A stretch of DNA of 64,000 bases, taken from NCBI RefSeq assembly GCF_900313065.1, contig NZ_OMPU01000010.1, positions 310,001 to 374,000 on the forward strand, written 5' to 3'. The notes beneath the pieces were generated by a model. That model had not been told where the DNA came from and ran no database searches. It saw only the letters and a list, made by a program, of their open reading frames with translations. Origin of the DNA: Kiloniella sp. EL199. Lineage in GTDB: Bacteria; Pseudomonadota; Alphaproteobacteria; Kiloniellales; Kiloniellaceae. Positions within the stretch are counted from its first letter, which is position 1; every line of letters starts with the position of its first letter. Position numbers and translations under genes: made by a program. This document shows positions 43,664-53,087 of this stretch, piece by piece.

Positions 43664-44632
43664 ATGCATGTGTTTATTGATACGAATATCATACTGAGCT
43701 TTCTTCATTTTTCTAAAGATGATCTGGATGCTCTTCAAAATGTTTTTGCTTCCCATACGCATGGTTCGGCAAGCATTCATCTAACTCAGCAGGTGTGTGA
43801 CGAATTCAAAAGAAATAGAGAAAATCGAATAAAAGACGCTTTAAAGCGATTTAAAGACAATAAGTTTTCAGCACAATTACCATCGTTTATGAAGCCTTAT
43901 AGTGAGTATGATGAAATTAGAGAACTCAGCTCTAAATTGCAAAAAAAGCAAAAAGATATTTTGGTTAAAGTTGATCAAGAAGTTACCGAACAAAATTTGC
44001 TTGCGGATAAGCTAATCAAAGAGATTTTTGATAAGTCAGACATAATTGAAACTTCACGCGAAATTTATGACCTTGCATCAATGCGTATGTCTATAGGTAA
44101 TCCGCCAGGTAAAAATAGTTCAATTGGAGATGCTATAAATTGGATTATTTTGTTAGACGTTGTTCCTAATGGTGAAAACCTCCATGTCATTAGCGAGGAT
44201 GGTGATTTTTATTCCTCAATAAATGAAATTTCTCCCCACCCATTTTTACAAGAGGAATGGAGTGAAAAAAAAGGTTCAGAATTAGTTGTGTATAGGAAAC
44301 TGTCTGAATTTATGAAGGAACACTTTGATGGAGTTGCCTTTTCATTCGATAAAAATAAAGAGGCACTTTTTGATGAGCTAATGAACGCAGGTTCGTTTTC
44401 GAGAACACATGGGATCATTTCAAGATTAGAAGAATATTCGTATTTTTCACTCAAGGAAGTCTGTAAAATATTAGATGGGGCTTCAGAGAATGACCAATTT
44501 GGCTCCATAATTACTGACTATGATGTGTCTGATTTTCTTAATCGAATAGCCGTTCCTCGTCTTGGAGAACTTATTTCTGACAAGCACAAACAAATTGTCC
44601 AATATGTTATTGATGAGCAGAAGGAGCGTTAA
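43664..44632 (+). CDS. PIN-domain (DUF4935-like) putative ribonuclease
   Basis: A 322-residue protein with an N-terminal PIN nuclease domain. Seen: FIDTNIILSF (Asp 6), an acidic Glu in QQVCDEFKRNRENR (about 48), IGDAINWIILL (about 150) and VISEDGDFYS (about 177), matching the four acidic metal-binding positions of PIN/DUF4935 proteins; a Lys/Glu-rich helical insert (about 55-130) and a C-terminal part (about 200-322) of unknown fold. PIN domains cut RNA, often as toxins, but no antitoxin gene sits beside it. Codon use is AT-rich compared with neighbours, suggesting transfer. The next gene, on the same strand 68 bases on, encodes a GIY-YIG protein; the two may form a unit. Confidence 0.8.
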   Translation: MHVFIDTNIILSFLHFSKDDLDALQNVFASHTHGSASIHLTQQVCDEFKRNRENRIKDALKRFKDNKFSAQLPSFMKPYSEYDEIRELSSKLQKKQKDILVKVDQEVTEQNLLADKLIKEIFDKSDIIETSREIYDLASMRMSIGNPPGKNSSIGDAINWIILLDVVPNGENLHVISEDGDFYSSINEISPHPFLQEEWSEKKGSELVVYRKLSEFMKEHFDGVAFSFDKNKEALFDELMNAGSFSRTHGIISRLEEYSYFSLKEVCKILDGASENDQFGSIITDYDVSDFLNRIAVPRLGELISDKHKQIVQYVIDEQKER

Positions 44633-44700
44633 AAGTAGAATGCGTTCTTTTTCAAAAGTAATATTTTTTACCAGTTTTGATAAATTAACGGCTGAACAAA

Positions 44701-45312
44701 ATGGCACAGGGAATCTTATACTTTTTGGTAAATGAAGCAATGCCGGGACTGGTTAAAATCGGTCATACAACTGCTAGTCTAGAAGAACGGTTAGGACAAT
44801 TATCCTCCACTGGTGTGCCGAAACGATTTGGAGTAGTTGCTAGTTTTTATGTTAGTAACTCAATGCAATGTGAGAAGGATGTTCATCTTAAGTTGAAGTC
44901 TTATAGGGCAAATCCGAAACGAGAGTTCTTTGTGGGATCTCCTGTGAAACTGATCGAAGAGTCCATTTTTGTAATTGGGAAATATTTAGCGTCAGATGAA
45001 AACATAAAATTTCAAGGATCTCTACCAAAGTACCAAGTTGATGAAGATGATATCTATTTCTTGCTTTATTTGCTGCACGACTGCTACCCAGTGGGCGGAT
45101 CTTATTCGAGTGCTGAGCTAATAGAGCACCACAACGCTTATGATCCTGTCACCTTAGATGTGAAATTAATGAATTTAGAAAAGTATGGTTATGTTAAGAG
45201 AATTAATCCACCGCACGAAGGCATAGGCCGGTGGTGTATCATGCCAGAAGGTGTGAAATTGATGCTTGATGGGAACCATCATGACCAATCATTACTTGAT
45301 GAGTTGCGCTAG
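44701..45312 (+). CDS. T5orf172/MUG113-type GIY-YIG nuclease-like protein
   Basis: A 203-residue protein. The N-terminal domain (about 3-95) resembles the T5orf172 branch of GIY-YIG nucleases: GILYFLVNE, GLVKIGHTTASLEERLGQLSS, an Arg in the LEERL helix, ECEKDVHLKL-like Glu (CEKDVHLKLKS), and KREFFVGSPVKLI. The C-terminal part (about 115-200) looks like a small winged-helix domain (LDVKLMNLEKYGYVKRI). The family occurs in phages and mobile elements and in defence genes. It lies 68 bases after the PIN gene with similar low GC, so both were probably acquired together. Function is unknown. Confidence 0.8.
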   Translation: MAQGILYFLVNEAMPGLVKIGHTTASLEERLGQLSSTGVPKRFGVVASFYVSNSMQCEKDVHLKLKSYRANPKREFFVGSPVKLIEESIFVIGKYLASDENIKFQGSLPKYQVDEDDIYFLLYLLHDCYPVGGSYSSAELIEHHNAYDPVTLDVKLMNLEKYGYVKRINPPHEGIGRWCIMPEGVKLMLDGNHHDQSLLDELR

Positions 45313-45495
45313 AATACCGTTCTATGATGCTTGCTACGATGCACAGTAGCTAACAAATACCCACTTCTAGCGTTAAGCGACGAAGGCTGTGATCGATTAA
45401 ATTCACTGATAAAGTTTGTTTCAAAACCTGGGTAACTATAGTCTGTTATTGAGTTACCTATATGTGTAAATGCTTAAATCAAACTCCAAATTTCT

Positions 45496-47007
45496 CTACC
45501 CCTTATACGTCCTCAATATTCCCGGCCCGCCCAATCCTTGCATGCTTTCTCTCGCAACGATTATCAGAATAATCATCGAGAGCAGAAGGCCGCTCCAGAC
45601 GGCTGTGAAGACAGCGGTCCAGACGCCCCATTCGTTCCAGTTCAGGACATAGATGAAAAGGGCGGCAAAGCCTGCCGAGGCGAAGATTTGTCGGTAGATC
45701 CCGATCCATACGGTCCAGATCGGGCGCTTGATGCCTTGGAAAAAGGACATCATGGCAAAGAGGGTGAGGTAGGCTGGCAGCATGGGGGCTGCGAGTAGCA
45801 GATAATCAAACCCGACGGAAATGACATCTGGATCCTGAGTAAAAAGGCCTAGCAAGAACTTACCACCGAGTAGGAGCAGAAGCGCGCCAATGAGCATCAT
45901 GCCGATGCCTGTCAGCACACACCACCAAAAGGCATAGCGCACTCTGTCGAGTGCTTTGGCCCCGTGATTTTGCGCAATTATTGGCAAGAGAACGATTGTC
46001 AGCCCCAAGCCGGGCAGCAGGACAAGCTGTTCAATGCGCAGGGCAATGCCATAGGCCGCGACCGCGGTTGCGCCAAAGGGTTGCAGGAAATACTGGATGA
46101 CAAAAACACCCACAGTGATGGTCAGGAAATTCAGGCTTGCCGGGGCACCCTGATCCACGATGTCCTTGATGATCTTTAGATGGGGGATGAAGCAAGACAG
46201 CTTTGTCTGTGCCATTGCTCGCGATTTCAGGGCGTGGGACAAAAGGTAGAAGGCCACGAACCATTCGATGATAACGGTGGATATGGCGAGGCCGTCAAAG
46301 CCAAGCCCCGGAATGCCAAAGGCTCCGAAAATGAATAGCGGGTTCAAGAGGCAATTGGCGAGAAATCCCCCGATCAGGGCATTGCGGTTTGTGACAGTAT
46401 CGCCCTGGGCACTCAGAATGCCGTTGGCAGCGAAAGCGATCATGAAGGCGGGTGCAGCAAAGAGAATAAGTATCAGATAATCGTGGGCTAATGTTCTGTA
46501 GCCGTTATAAACCCCGAGTAAATCCAGCAGGTGAGGGATAGCGTAGTAGCCCGCCACACAAAGGAGGAAAGAGAAGAGAGTGGCAAAGCTGAGGCCCTGA
46601 GCAGATATATCCTTGGGAGCAGCGATATCAATATCTTTTGAAGTCTGTTCCTCTGCATCACTGGTTGCGTCTGTAGTTGTAGCCGTATTCGTACTCTCAT
46701 TTGAATTTGTCTGAGTGCTGGCTCCAATGGCTGTACCAACCAGGGCTGAAATTCCCTGTCCAAATCCGATACCAAAAGCGATGAGAATGAAGAATACGGT
46801 AAAGGAAACTGAAAGCCCGGCCTGGGCATCCGTCGAGATCATCCCGGCAAAGAAGGTATCGACGACATTGTAGAGCGTGTTAAACAGCATCCCTATTCCA
46901 GCGGGTATTGCCAAAGCCCTGAAGTGTTCGGGAAGGCTACCTTTAACGAGATCTCTTTCACGGGTTTTTGTAGCTTTGGCTTTTTTGATTTTTCCGTTTT
47001 GAACCAC
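45496..47007 (-). CDS. MATE family efflux transporter (first copy)
   Basis: A 503-residue inner-membrane exporter of the MATE family, which pumps drugs or metabolites against Na+ or H+ gradients. Seen: twelve hydrophobic helices with FRALAIPAGIGMLFNTLYNVVDTFFAGM at the start and the pseudo-twofold second half (GAPASLNFLTITVGVFVIQYFL). A hydrophilic insert rich in Thr, Ser, Asn and Asp (about 90-130, TQTNSNESTNTATTTDA) lies in the loop after helix 2/3 and is not usual. Start is GTG. It converges on the T5orf172 gene and shares its orientation with the antiporter gene upstream. Confidence 0.92.
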   Translation of the reverse strand: MVQNGKIKKAKATKTRERDLVKGSLPEHFRALAIPAGIGMLFNTLYNVVDTFFAGMISTDAQAGLSVSFTVFFILIAFGIGFGQGISALVGTAIGASTQTNSNESTNTATTTDATSDAEEQTSKDIDIAAPKDISAQGLSFATLFSFLLCVAGYYAIPHLLDLLGVYNGYRTLAHDYLILILFAAPAFMIAFAANGILSAQGDTVTNRNALIGGFLANCLLNPLFIFGAFGIPGLGFDGLAISTVIIEWFVAFYLLSHALKSRAMAQTKLSCFIPHLKIIKDIVDQGAPASLNFLTITVGVFVIQYFLQPFGATAVAAYGIALRIEQLVLLPGLGLTIVLLPIIAQNHGAKALDRVRYAFWWCVLTGIGMMLIGALLLLLGGKFLLGLFTQDPDVISVGFDYLLLAAPMLPAYLTLFAMMSFFQGIKRPIWTVWIGIYRQIFASAGFAALFIYVLNWNEWGVWTAVFTAVWSGLLLSMIILIIVARESMQGLGGPGILRTYKG

Positions 47008-47084
47008 GCGGCGGCTTTCTGTTTGAAATCTGGGCTATATGAAACTCTGGTTTTCGCAGAGTTTGGTTTTAAAAACGTTTGTCT

Positions 47085-49595
47085 TCAAGAAATTGGGGAT
47101 GAAATGCTTTTGTTTTCATCGTTCATGCTTTTTCGTTTGGTGGCAATGTCAGACAGGGCGCTTCGCCAACTGGGATGGGAACGAGCTAACTCCTGAAAAG
47201 TTTCTTTTTCTAGGAGCAAAAGGTGCGAGTAACTTATGGATTTTACATCTGCGCTTCTATGCGCTTCGTCCAGAAGTGCCATTTCCCCGAAGAAATCGCC
47301 ATGACCAAGGCGATGTAGCTCGTCCCCAACACGAATTTCCACGGCACCACTTTCAATGAAATAGAGGCCGTCAGCACTGTCGCCTTTGCGAAACACATAA
47401 GCGCCATCGGCAAGCACGCGAGGTTGCAGCTTTTTCGCAATCTCTTTCAGTTCAGGGTGAGAAAGATTGGAAAACACAGGGAAGGCGGACAGAAGTTCTG
47501 CGGTTGTTGCTTTGATATCAACGCGAATTTTGGAGCGGTTGGTTACGTGGATTGAATTCGTTTCATTCTTCAGGCTGCGTGACAGATCATCACTGATGAT
47601 GCCTGACTCTCTCAAGGTTTCAATTTGCTCTATTTCATCCTGGTAGGCAAAGCGTTCCAGAATTCGCTGATCAAGTGTGCGCGCAAATTTAGGATACTGA
47701 AGTCTTAATGCTGCCAAATGTCTTTCGATACTTTCCAGTCTTTGGTTCAGTATTTCATGGAGTACTTCGACCGGGCGAGGTCCCAGAAGATCACAAAGTC
47801 TGTTATCTAGAAAACCTTCCAGTTCCATGACCAGTATGCGGCTGATCAGAAGAAACTGGAAATGCTTTCCCAGATGTGATGCGAGTGGACGGTTAAGCCC
47901 AAGATGAGTTTGACACCAGCCCAACATCAAAAAATTAGGTGTGTGTCGATAAGGTTTTTTTGCTGCATTCAGATAGCCCAAACGTCCGTCTTCACGCGCA
48001 CTGTCAATCATGTTTTCTACGACCAGAAGATACTGATCAACCAATTCATGACGCAAAACACCGCTTAATCTCTGTTCAAATAAAAGAGTCTTTTCCTGAT
48101 TTGCCAAGGCGACAAGGCCAATGACCAAGCGATCTTTATCGCTAATTTCCTCTTCGTAGGATTTGTCTTCTGTAACTGTCGACAGCCGGTTGCTGTAGGG
48201 TTTTATCGTCAATTCAACCAGTTTGGGATCCAGTTCAAAGCGATTGGCAAAGCTGGTCAGGCTGGATTTTACCGTTGAAAGTGATTGCGATAATACCTGT
48301 GTTCTGAAAGCACGTTCAATGGGGGATAGTTGATCCAGTTTTAACCACTTCATTAATGGTGTCAGGCTTGGTCCCTGAATGAGAAGAGTGAAGAGCGCAA
48401 AACCTGTGGCTTGAATAGCAATGAAGCGTTGGGTTTCATTGTCGATAAGGGGGTTTTCCGTTACAGAAAGCGCCAAAGCAAGCGTAACCGCACCGCGCAG
48501 CCCGCCCCATATAATAACTGTCTTCGTCGGGTTATTAACCCGTTGGGTTATTTTCACCAGGGTTAATAGAGGGAATATACCAAAAAGAATGGCTGCTCTT
48601 GCGAACAAGGCAGCGACGACAGCAACCAATATCACGATCAGATCTGAAAAGGCGAAATCGGATAATAAATCGGGAACCATAAGTGCGGCGAGTACAAAAA
48701 CCAGCCCACCGGCCCACCAAGCCAGTTGATCTAGGGTCTCAAGGAAAAAAGTGAAGGTTTCAGATTGAAAACGAGACCGTGCCATCGCACTGAGAACGAG
48801 ACCACTGGTTACGACAGCGATAACGCCGGAAATATGAATGTAGTTGTTGGCCAGGGTATATACGATAAAAGGCAAAGCCACAGTGATGGTAAGCTGTGCA
48901 GCCCGAAAAGAGCCTAACCAGGATATAAGAGCGATTGCCAAGCGTCCAAAAATAGCGCCTGTAATAATCCCGCCGAGGAAAGATACCCCAAACTCTTTTA
49001 CAAGAAGACCGGGCTCGTAACCGCCCCCCGATATAATCAGCGTTAGAAACGCGCTGAAAGCAGCAATGGCGGTTGCATCGTTAAGCAGGCTTTCTCCTTC
49101 GACCAGACGGGTGAGACGTGCTGGTGCCCCTAAGTCTCTAAAAAGTGCAATGACGGCACTGGGGTCTGTGGTTGCGACGATGGCACCAAATAAAAGACAA
49201 ACGATCAAAGGCGCGCTGGATACAAGTGATACAGCACCGCCGATAAGACCGATGGCAACAAAGACACCTAAAACGGCTAGAAAGATGATCGGGATAATAT
49301 CTTTAGCCAGACGTCTGACATCAATGGTAATTGCACCTTGAAACAACAAGATAGGAAGTAAAATATCCAAAAATGTCGAGGATGATATCGGGATGTTAAC
49401 GACAAGTGCTGCAACATCGTTAAATTGGTCTGTCAGGCGAGTATGCAGAAGCCAGTTTGCACCAGACGCAATGAGAACACCAATAAACCCCAAGACTACG
49501 GTAAAAGGTAAACCGCTACGCCTTGCAAGCGGTTGTGTGCACGCGATTATAATAAGCAACGCTGAAATTGTAAGAACAATGTCTGAAACTGGCAC
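47085..49595 (-). CDS. CPA1-family Na+/H+ antiporter with C-terminal cyclic-nucleotide-binding domain
   Basis: An 836-residue inner-membrane cation/proton antiporter. Seen: about twelve membrane helices (1-400) with the ion-site motif ATTDPSAVIAL (usually TDPV) and GGLRGAVTLALALSV; a long cytoplasmic region (about 410-680); and a cyclic-nucleotide-binding domain (about 695-815) with VFRKGDSADGLYFIESGAVEI and FGEMALLDEAHRSADV, which includes the phosphate-binding FGE and the Arg of the cassette. Similar fusions occur in a few marine bacteria and in sperm-type NHE proteins. Start is GTG. Regulation by cAMP or cGMP is inferred. It lies upstream of the first MATE gene by about 80 bases, same strand. 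Confidence 0.93.
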   Translation of the reverse strand: MPVSDIVLTISALLIIIACTQPLARRSGLPFTVVLGFIGVLIASGANWLLHTRLTDQFNDVAALVVNIPISSSTFLDILLPILLFQGAITIDVRRLAKDIIPIIFLAVLGVFVAIGLIGGAVSLVSSAPLIVCLLFGAIVATTDPSAVIALFRDLGAPARLTRLVEGESLLNDATAIAAFSAFLTLIISGGGYEPGLLVKEFGVSFLGGIITGAIFGRLAIALISWLGSFRAAQLTITVALPFIVYTLANNYIHISGVIAVVTSGLVLSAMARSRFQSETFTFFLETLDQLAWWAGGLVFVLAALMVPDLLSDFAFSDLIVILVAVVAALFARAAILFGIFPLLTLVKITQRVNNPTKTVIIWGGLRGAVTLALALSVTENPLIDNETQRFIAIQATGFALFTLLIQGPSLTPLMKWLKLDQLSPIERAFRTQVLSQSLSTVKSSLTSFANRFELDPKLVELTIKPYSNRLSTVTEDKSYEEEISDKDRLVIGLVALANQEKTLLFEQRLSGVLRHELVDQYLLVVENMIDSAREDGRLGYLNAAKKPYRHTPNFLMLGWCQTHLGLNRPLASHLGKHFQFLLISRILVMELEGFLDNRLCDLLGPRPVEVLHEILNQRLESIERHLAALRLQYPKFARTLDQRILERFAYQDEIEQIETLRESGIISDDLSRSLKNETNSIHVTNRSKIRVDIKATTAELLSAFPVFSNLSHPELKEIAKKLQPRVLADGAYVFRKGDSADGLYFIESGAVEIRVGDELHRLGHGDFFGEMALLDEAHRSADVKSISYSHLLLLEKETFQELARSHPSWRSALSDIATKRKSMNDENKSISSPIS

Positions 49596-49723
49596 GCTGA
49601 ATGTCCATCAAGTTAGTGCACAAAATTACTTGCGATGACTATATAGATAATTTTTCAGTGTACCCTAGGATAATCGGTATAAATTTCTGAAAATTTCCAA
49701 GAAATATCTATAAACAGTGATGA

Positions 49724-51331
49724 TCAGATCATTGAGGGATCAACGTATCTCATTGCCGGGAAATCCAGAACAACTTTCGTTCCGTTATTGACTTCACTTG
49801 TCAAACTTAATGTGCCGTCATGAAGTTCTGTGAGCATCTTGCTTAGGGATAGGCCCAATCCTGTTCCCTCGTGAGCAGTGCGCGCATTGATGCGCGCCTG
49901 TCCAAATGGAGCAAGAACAATGGGAATATCATTCTCTTCAATGCCGCAGCCCGTATCACTGATTGTTATGCGGATGTTTTTCTGATCATCTCTTTGCAAT
50001 TCAAGGAGTATTTTTCCATCAACTGGCGTGAACTTTATGGCATTGGAGAGCAGGTTCAGGATAATCTGACGCATAATGCGTTCGTCACCCTGAAAGTAAA
50101 TCTTCTCTTTTGCTGTTTTTACTTCGATATCAAGTGTTGTTGCATCTGGTCGCCCCCGAATGATTTGCATACAGGCAGCAATCGTATCCTTTAGATCGAG
50201 AATGTCTTCGTTTAATTCGAACTTTCCGGCTTCTACTTTGGATATATCCAGTACGTCATTGATTAGATTGAGAAGGTGTTCACCGGAATGATGGACATCG
50301 TTGATGTATTCTCTATATCTTGGGTGCCCTAAATCGCCGAGTAATTCGTCGCGCATAACCTGTGTGAAGCCAAGGATTGAGTTCAAAGGTGTACGCAATT
50401 CATGGCTCATATGTGCCAGAAATTCTGACTTGGTGTTATTGGCGATATCGGCCTCATCCCTTGCCCGCATCAGTGCGAATTCGGCTTCTTTGATATCTGT
50501 AATGTCTTTTTGAATACTGACCATATAGCGATCTTCAGTGACACGATCGCTGAGGAGAAGATATCGACCATCACTGAGTTGCACAATTGTTGACTGTGGC
50601 GGGCCTTTGTCCAGATCTTGCCGTCGATTGATGTAATTTTGGTTATCTCCATCCAGTACAACAACAGTTCCTCGTTCTATGTCAAGCTTACCGAGTTCAT
50701 ACTCGATGACACCGGGTTTGGCTTCATCATCGCTATAGTTATAAAACTCTTTGAAATTATTGTTGCATATTACCAGTCGCCCGTCCGGATCATAGAGGAC
50801 AAATCCTTCGCTCATGGCTTCTAGTGCATCAACTAACATTTTTCGCGAAGATACAGCTGAATTTTTAACTTTTAGCTCTTCAGTAATGTCGTATCCACAA
50901 AATAAAAGATAGTTTTTTTGTTTTAAAACAATTGATTGTATTGTGATTGAAAAATCGTGGAGAGATCCGTCTTTGCCTCTTAGACAAGCATGAAATCGAT
51001 TAACAATATTGTCAGTTTTTATGCGTCGGATCATGTCCGCACGCTTTTTAGGACTTAGCCAGATATTAAGTTCCTGTGATGAATGACCGACAACTTCTTC
51101 TTTTTTATAGCGCAGTGTTTTAAGCCACGCGTCACTGATCGCATGGATTAAACCCGTTTGAGGATCCGTAATAACAAAATAGGTGCCTGAAGCGGCAAAA
51201 ATAGCTTCCAGAAGTTCCGCTGAATCAAGGCTGAAGTCTGTGAATAAGGGTTCCGGCGCAGGCAATTCTCGTCCTCTTATAGCAACAAACCTTGTTCTCC
51301 AAAATTTTATCTGTAGAGGAGTAAAGACCAA
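49724..51331 (-). CDS. PAS-domain sensor histidine kinase (orphan, cytoplasmic)
   Basis: A 535-residue sensor kinase with no membrane segment. Seen: two or three PAS-like domains (about 45-270; GTYFVITDPQTGLIHAIS, then EGFVLYDPDGRLVICNNNF); HisKA domain with FLAHMSHELRTPLNSILGF (phospho-His near 305); HATPase domain (about 405-520) with the N-box LLSNAIKF, DTGCGIEEND and GTGLGLSLSK motifs. The frame opens at TTG 51331 with a weak ribosome-binding site, so the true start may be internal. No response regulator is adjacent, so the partner is unknown. Unlike the MATE and antiporter genes around it, nothing ties it to transport. Confidence 0.92.
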   Translation of the reverse strand: MVFTPLQIKFWRTRFVAIRGRELPAPEPLFTDFSLDSAELLEAIFAASGTYFVITDPQTGLIHAISDAWLKTLRYKKEEVVGHSSQELNIWLSPKKRADMIRRIKTDNIVNRFHACLRGKDGSLHDFSITIQSIVLKQKNYLLFCGYDITEELKVKNSAVSSRKMLVDALEAMSEGFVLYDPDGRLVICNNNFKEFYNYSDDEAKPGVIEYELGKLDIERGTVVVLDGDNQNYINRRQDLDKGPPQSTIVQLSDGRYLLLSDRVTEDRYMVSIQKDITDIKEAEFALMRARDEADIANNTKSEFLAHMSHELRTPLNSILGFTQVMRDELLGDLGHPRYREYINDVHHSGEHLLNLINDVLDISKVEAGKFELNEDILDLKDTIAACMQIIRGRPDATTLDIEVKTAKEKIYFQGDERIMRQIILNLLSNAIKFTPVDGKILLELQRDDQKNIRITISDTGCGIEENDIPIVLAPFGQARINARTAHEGTGLGLSLSKMLTELHDGTLSLTSEVNNGTKVVLDFPAMRYVDPSMI

Positions 51332-51427
51332 GGATTCTGGAAAGTAAGAGAACAGAAACTAACAGAAGTCATGGGGGGAAGGCAAATAATTGCAGTTCCT
51401 CTAGAAGACAAAAAGATGAAATTCAAC

Positions 51428-52849
51428 CTAGGGAGTTGTCGTTTCTTGTTTGAATAGGCCTAACTTGTATCCGGTTCTATTGGCATTGTGAGATAGTATG
51501 AACAGGGTCAACAAGATCATTAAAATTTCTGTCAAAGGTCCGCTATACCAGATCCCGATCTCGCCGAAATAAAGCGGCAGAATAAAGGTAAGCGGGATTG
51601 AAAAGATGTAAGTTCTCGTCAAGCTAATAAGCGCAGATCTTTTTGCGTCGCCAATGGCTTGGAAAAAACCAGATAGAATTAAGCTGGGGCCAAACGCGAA
51701 ATAAAGTAAGGTAATCAGGGGCAGTATCCGTGCCGTTTCCGAGATGATTTTGGGGTCATCAACAAAGATGGATCCCAGGCTATCAGCCATAAAATCAAAG
51801 ATCAGCTGTAAGGCAAGGCAGTAGCTGAAAGCAGCTAATATAGCGATCCTTAAACTGCTGTTGACGCGGGAGAAAATTTGAGCGCCCTGGTTGTTGCCTG
51901 CGATCGTTTGAAAGCCGAGATTCAGGCCCAGTAATGGCAGGAAGCTGAAGGTCAGTATACGCGTTGTTATGCCGTAAGCTGTAACTGTGGCCTCGTAATC
52001 ATTCCCTCCCCACTTCTGAAGCGAATAAAAAACAGCACCGGAAGATAAGGAAATTCCCAAATATGAAAGGCTTTGTGGGGCACCCAGTGCAAGAAAATTG
52101 CGCCAGAAAATAGTGACTTTCTTTCTTGGCGATAAAGTAAAGGAAATGGTCGAAGATGTGTTGTAGCGATAAATAATGATTGCAATCAGCGAAAGTGTTT
52201 GCGCAAGCAAAGTGCCATATGCGGAACCTGCAACCCCCTGATCCATTTGCACGATCAGGATGTAATTAAAGAGTACATTCAAAAGAGTAGACAGGACCGA
52301 GATAAAGGTCATGAAGCCCAGTTTACCTTCGCATCTGAGCGCATCAACACTAATGGTCAGAATAAAGATGAGGGGGGATCCGTAAATCAGGATAGAAATA
52401 TAGGTGTACCCCATCGCGCCTAATATCTCTGAGCCTTTGGTAACCCAGTTTATCATTTGATCGCCGCCTAAACTGAAAATGGCGATGAGCATTAGACAGA
52501 TAACCCCGGAAAGAGCAAAAGCACTTGTGAAGGCGGCACTGGCTTTACCAAATTCTCTCGCCCCAAGAAGGCGGGCCAGGACAGATGAAAACCCGCCGGA
52601 TACCCATGTTGAGAGAGCCACAATGAGCATAAATACGGGGAACATCATTGTTACAGCTGTCAGGGCATCAGCACTGACAAATTCACCAAGAAAGTAAGCA
52701 TCAACAAGGGTGAAAAGACCATTTACCAACATGACCAGAATAATCGGTGTGGCTGTTTTAACGAATAAAAGCGGGAGTGACCCGAAGAGGAAGAAATTTT
52801 GTCCAGTGCTGTTAGGGGAGTTTTTGAGGGGGTGGGAAGTATTGCTCAC
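51428..52849 (-). CDS. MATE family efflux transporter (second copy)
   Basis: A 473-residue MATE-family exporter. Seen: twelve hydrophobic helices, LLFVKTATPIILVMLVNGLFTLVDAYFLGEFVSADALTAV at the start (the PxxxxxLxxxxYxxxDxxFvG pattern), and ALGAPQSLSYLGISLSSGAVFY opening the second half; GLNLGFQTIAGNNQGA matches the conserved loop NQG. GTG start with AGGA upstream. It differs clearly from the other MATE gene in the window, so it is not a recent duplicate. Substrate unknown. Confidence 0.92.
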   Translation of the reverse strand: MSNTSHPLKNSPNSTGQNFFLFGSLPLLFVKTATPIILVMLVNGLFTLVDAYFLGEFVSADALTAVTMMFPVFMLIVALSTWVSGGFSSVLARLLGAREFGKASAAFTSAFALSGVICLMLIAIFSLGGDQMINWVTKGSEILGAMGYTYISILIYGSPLIFILTISVDALRCEGKLGFMTFISVLSTLLNVLFNYILIVQMDQGVAGSAYGTLLAQTLSLIAIIIYRYNTSSTISFTLSPRKKVTIFWRNFLALGAPQSLSYLGISLSSGAVFYSLQKWGGNDYEATVTAYGITTRILTFSFLPLLGLNLGFQTIAGNNQGAQIFSRVNSSLRIAILAAFSYCLALQLIFDFMADSLGSIFVDDPKIISETARILPLITLLYFAFGPSLILSGFFQAIGDAKRSALISLTRTYIFSIPLTFILPLYFGEIGIWYSGPLTEILMILLTLFILSHNANRTGYKLGLFKQETTTP

Positions 52850-53087
52850 AAGGAAATCCTTTGAGTTTCAATAGGAATATAAGTCAAAAATTCTGGTGTG
52901 CGCGAGAGGAACATAACGAAAGATGCAGGTGAAAGTATCTTATCGACGGGCAATCGTTTTGATCAGGATTGCCCTAACAGTCAATATTCATAACCCAATT
53001 GGTTTTTACAGTTAAACTGGACCGGGCCGCAACCGTAATATCCTGATGACTGTTTATTGTATGTTCAAGCAGGATAATGGGCCTGTT

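Noticed and set aside
43277-43780. 167-codon open frame antisense to LysR and PIN genes
   Set aside because: Overlaps both real genes and has no ribosome-binding site or recognisable sequence.
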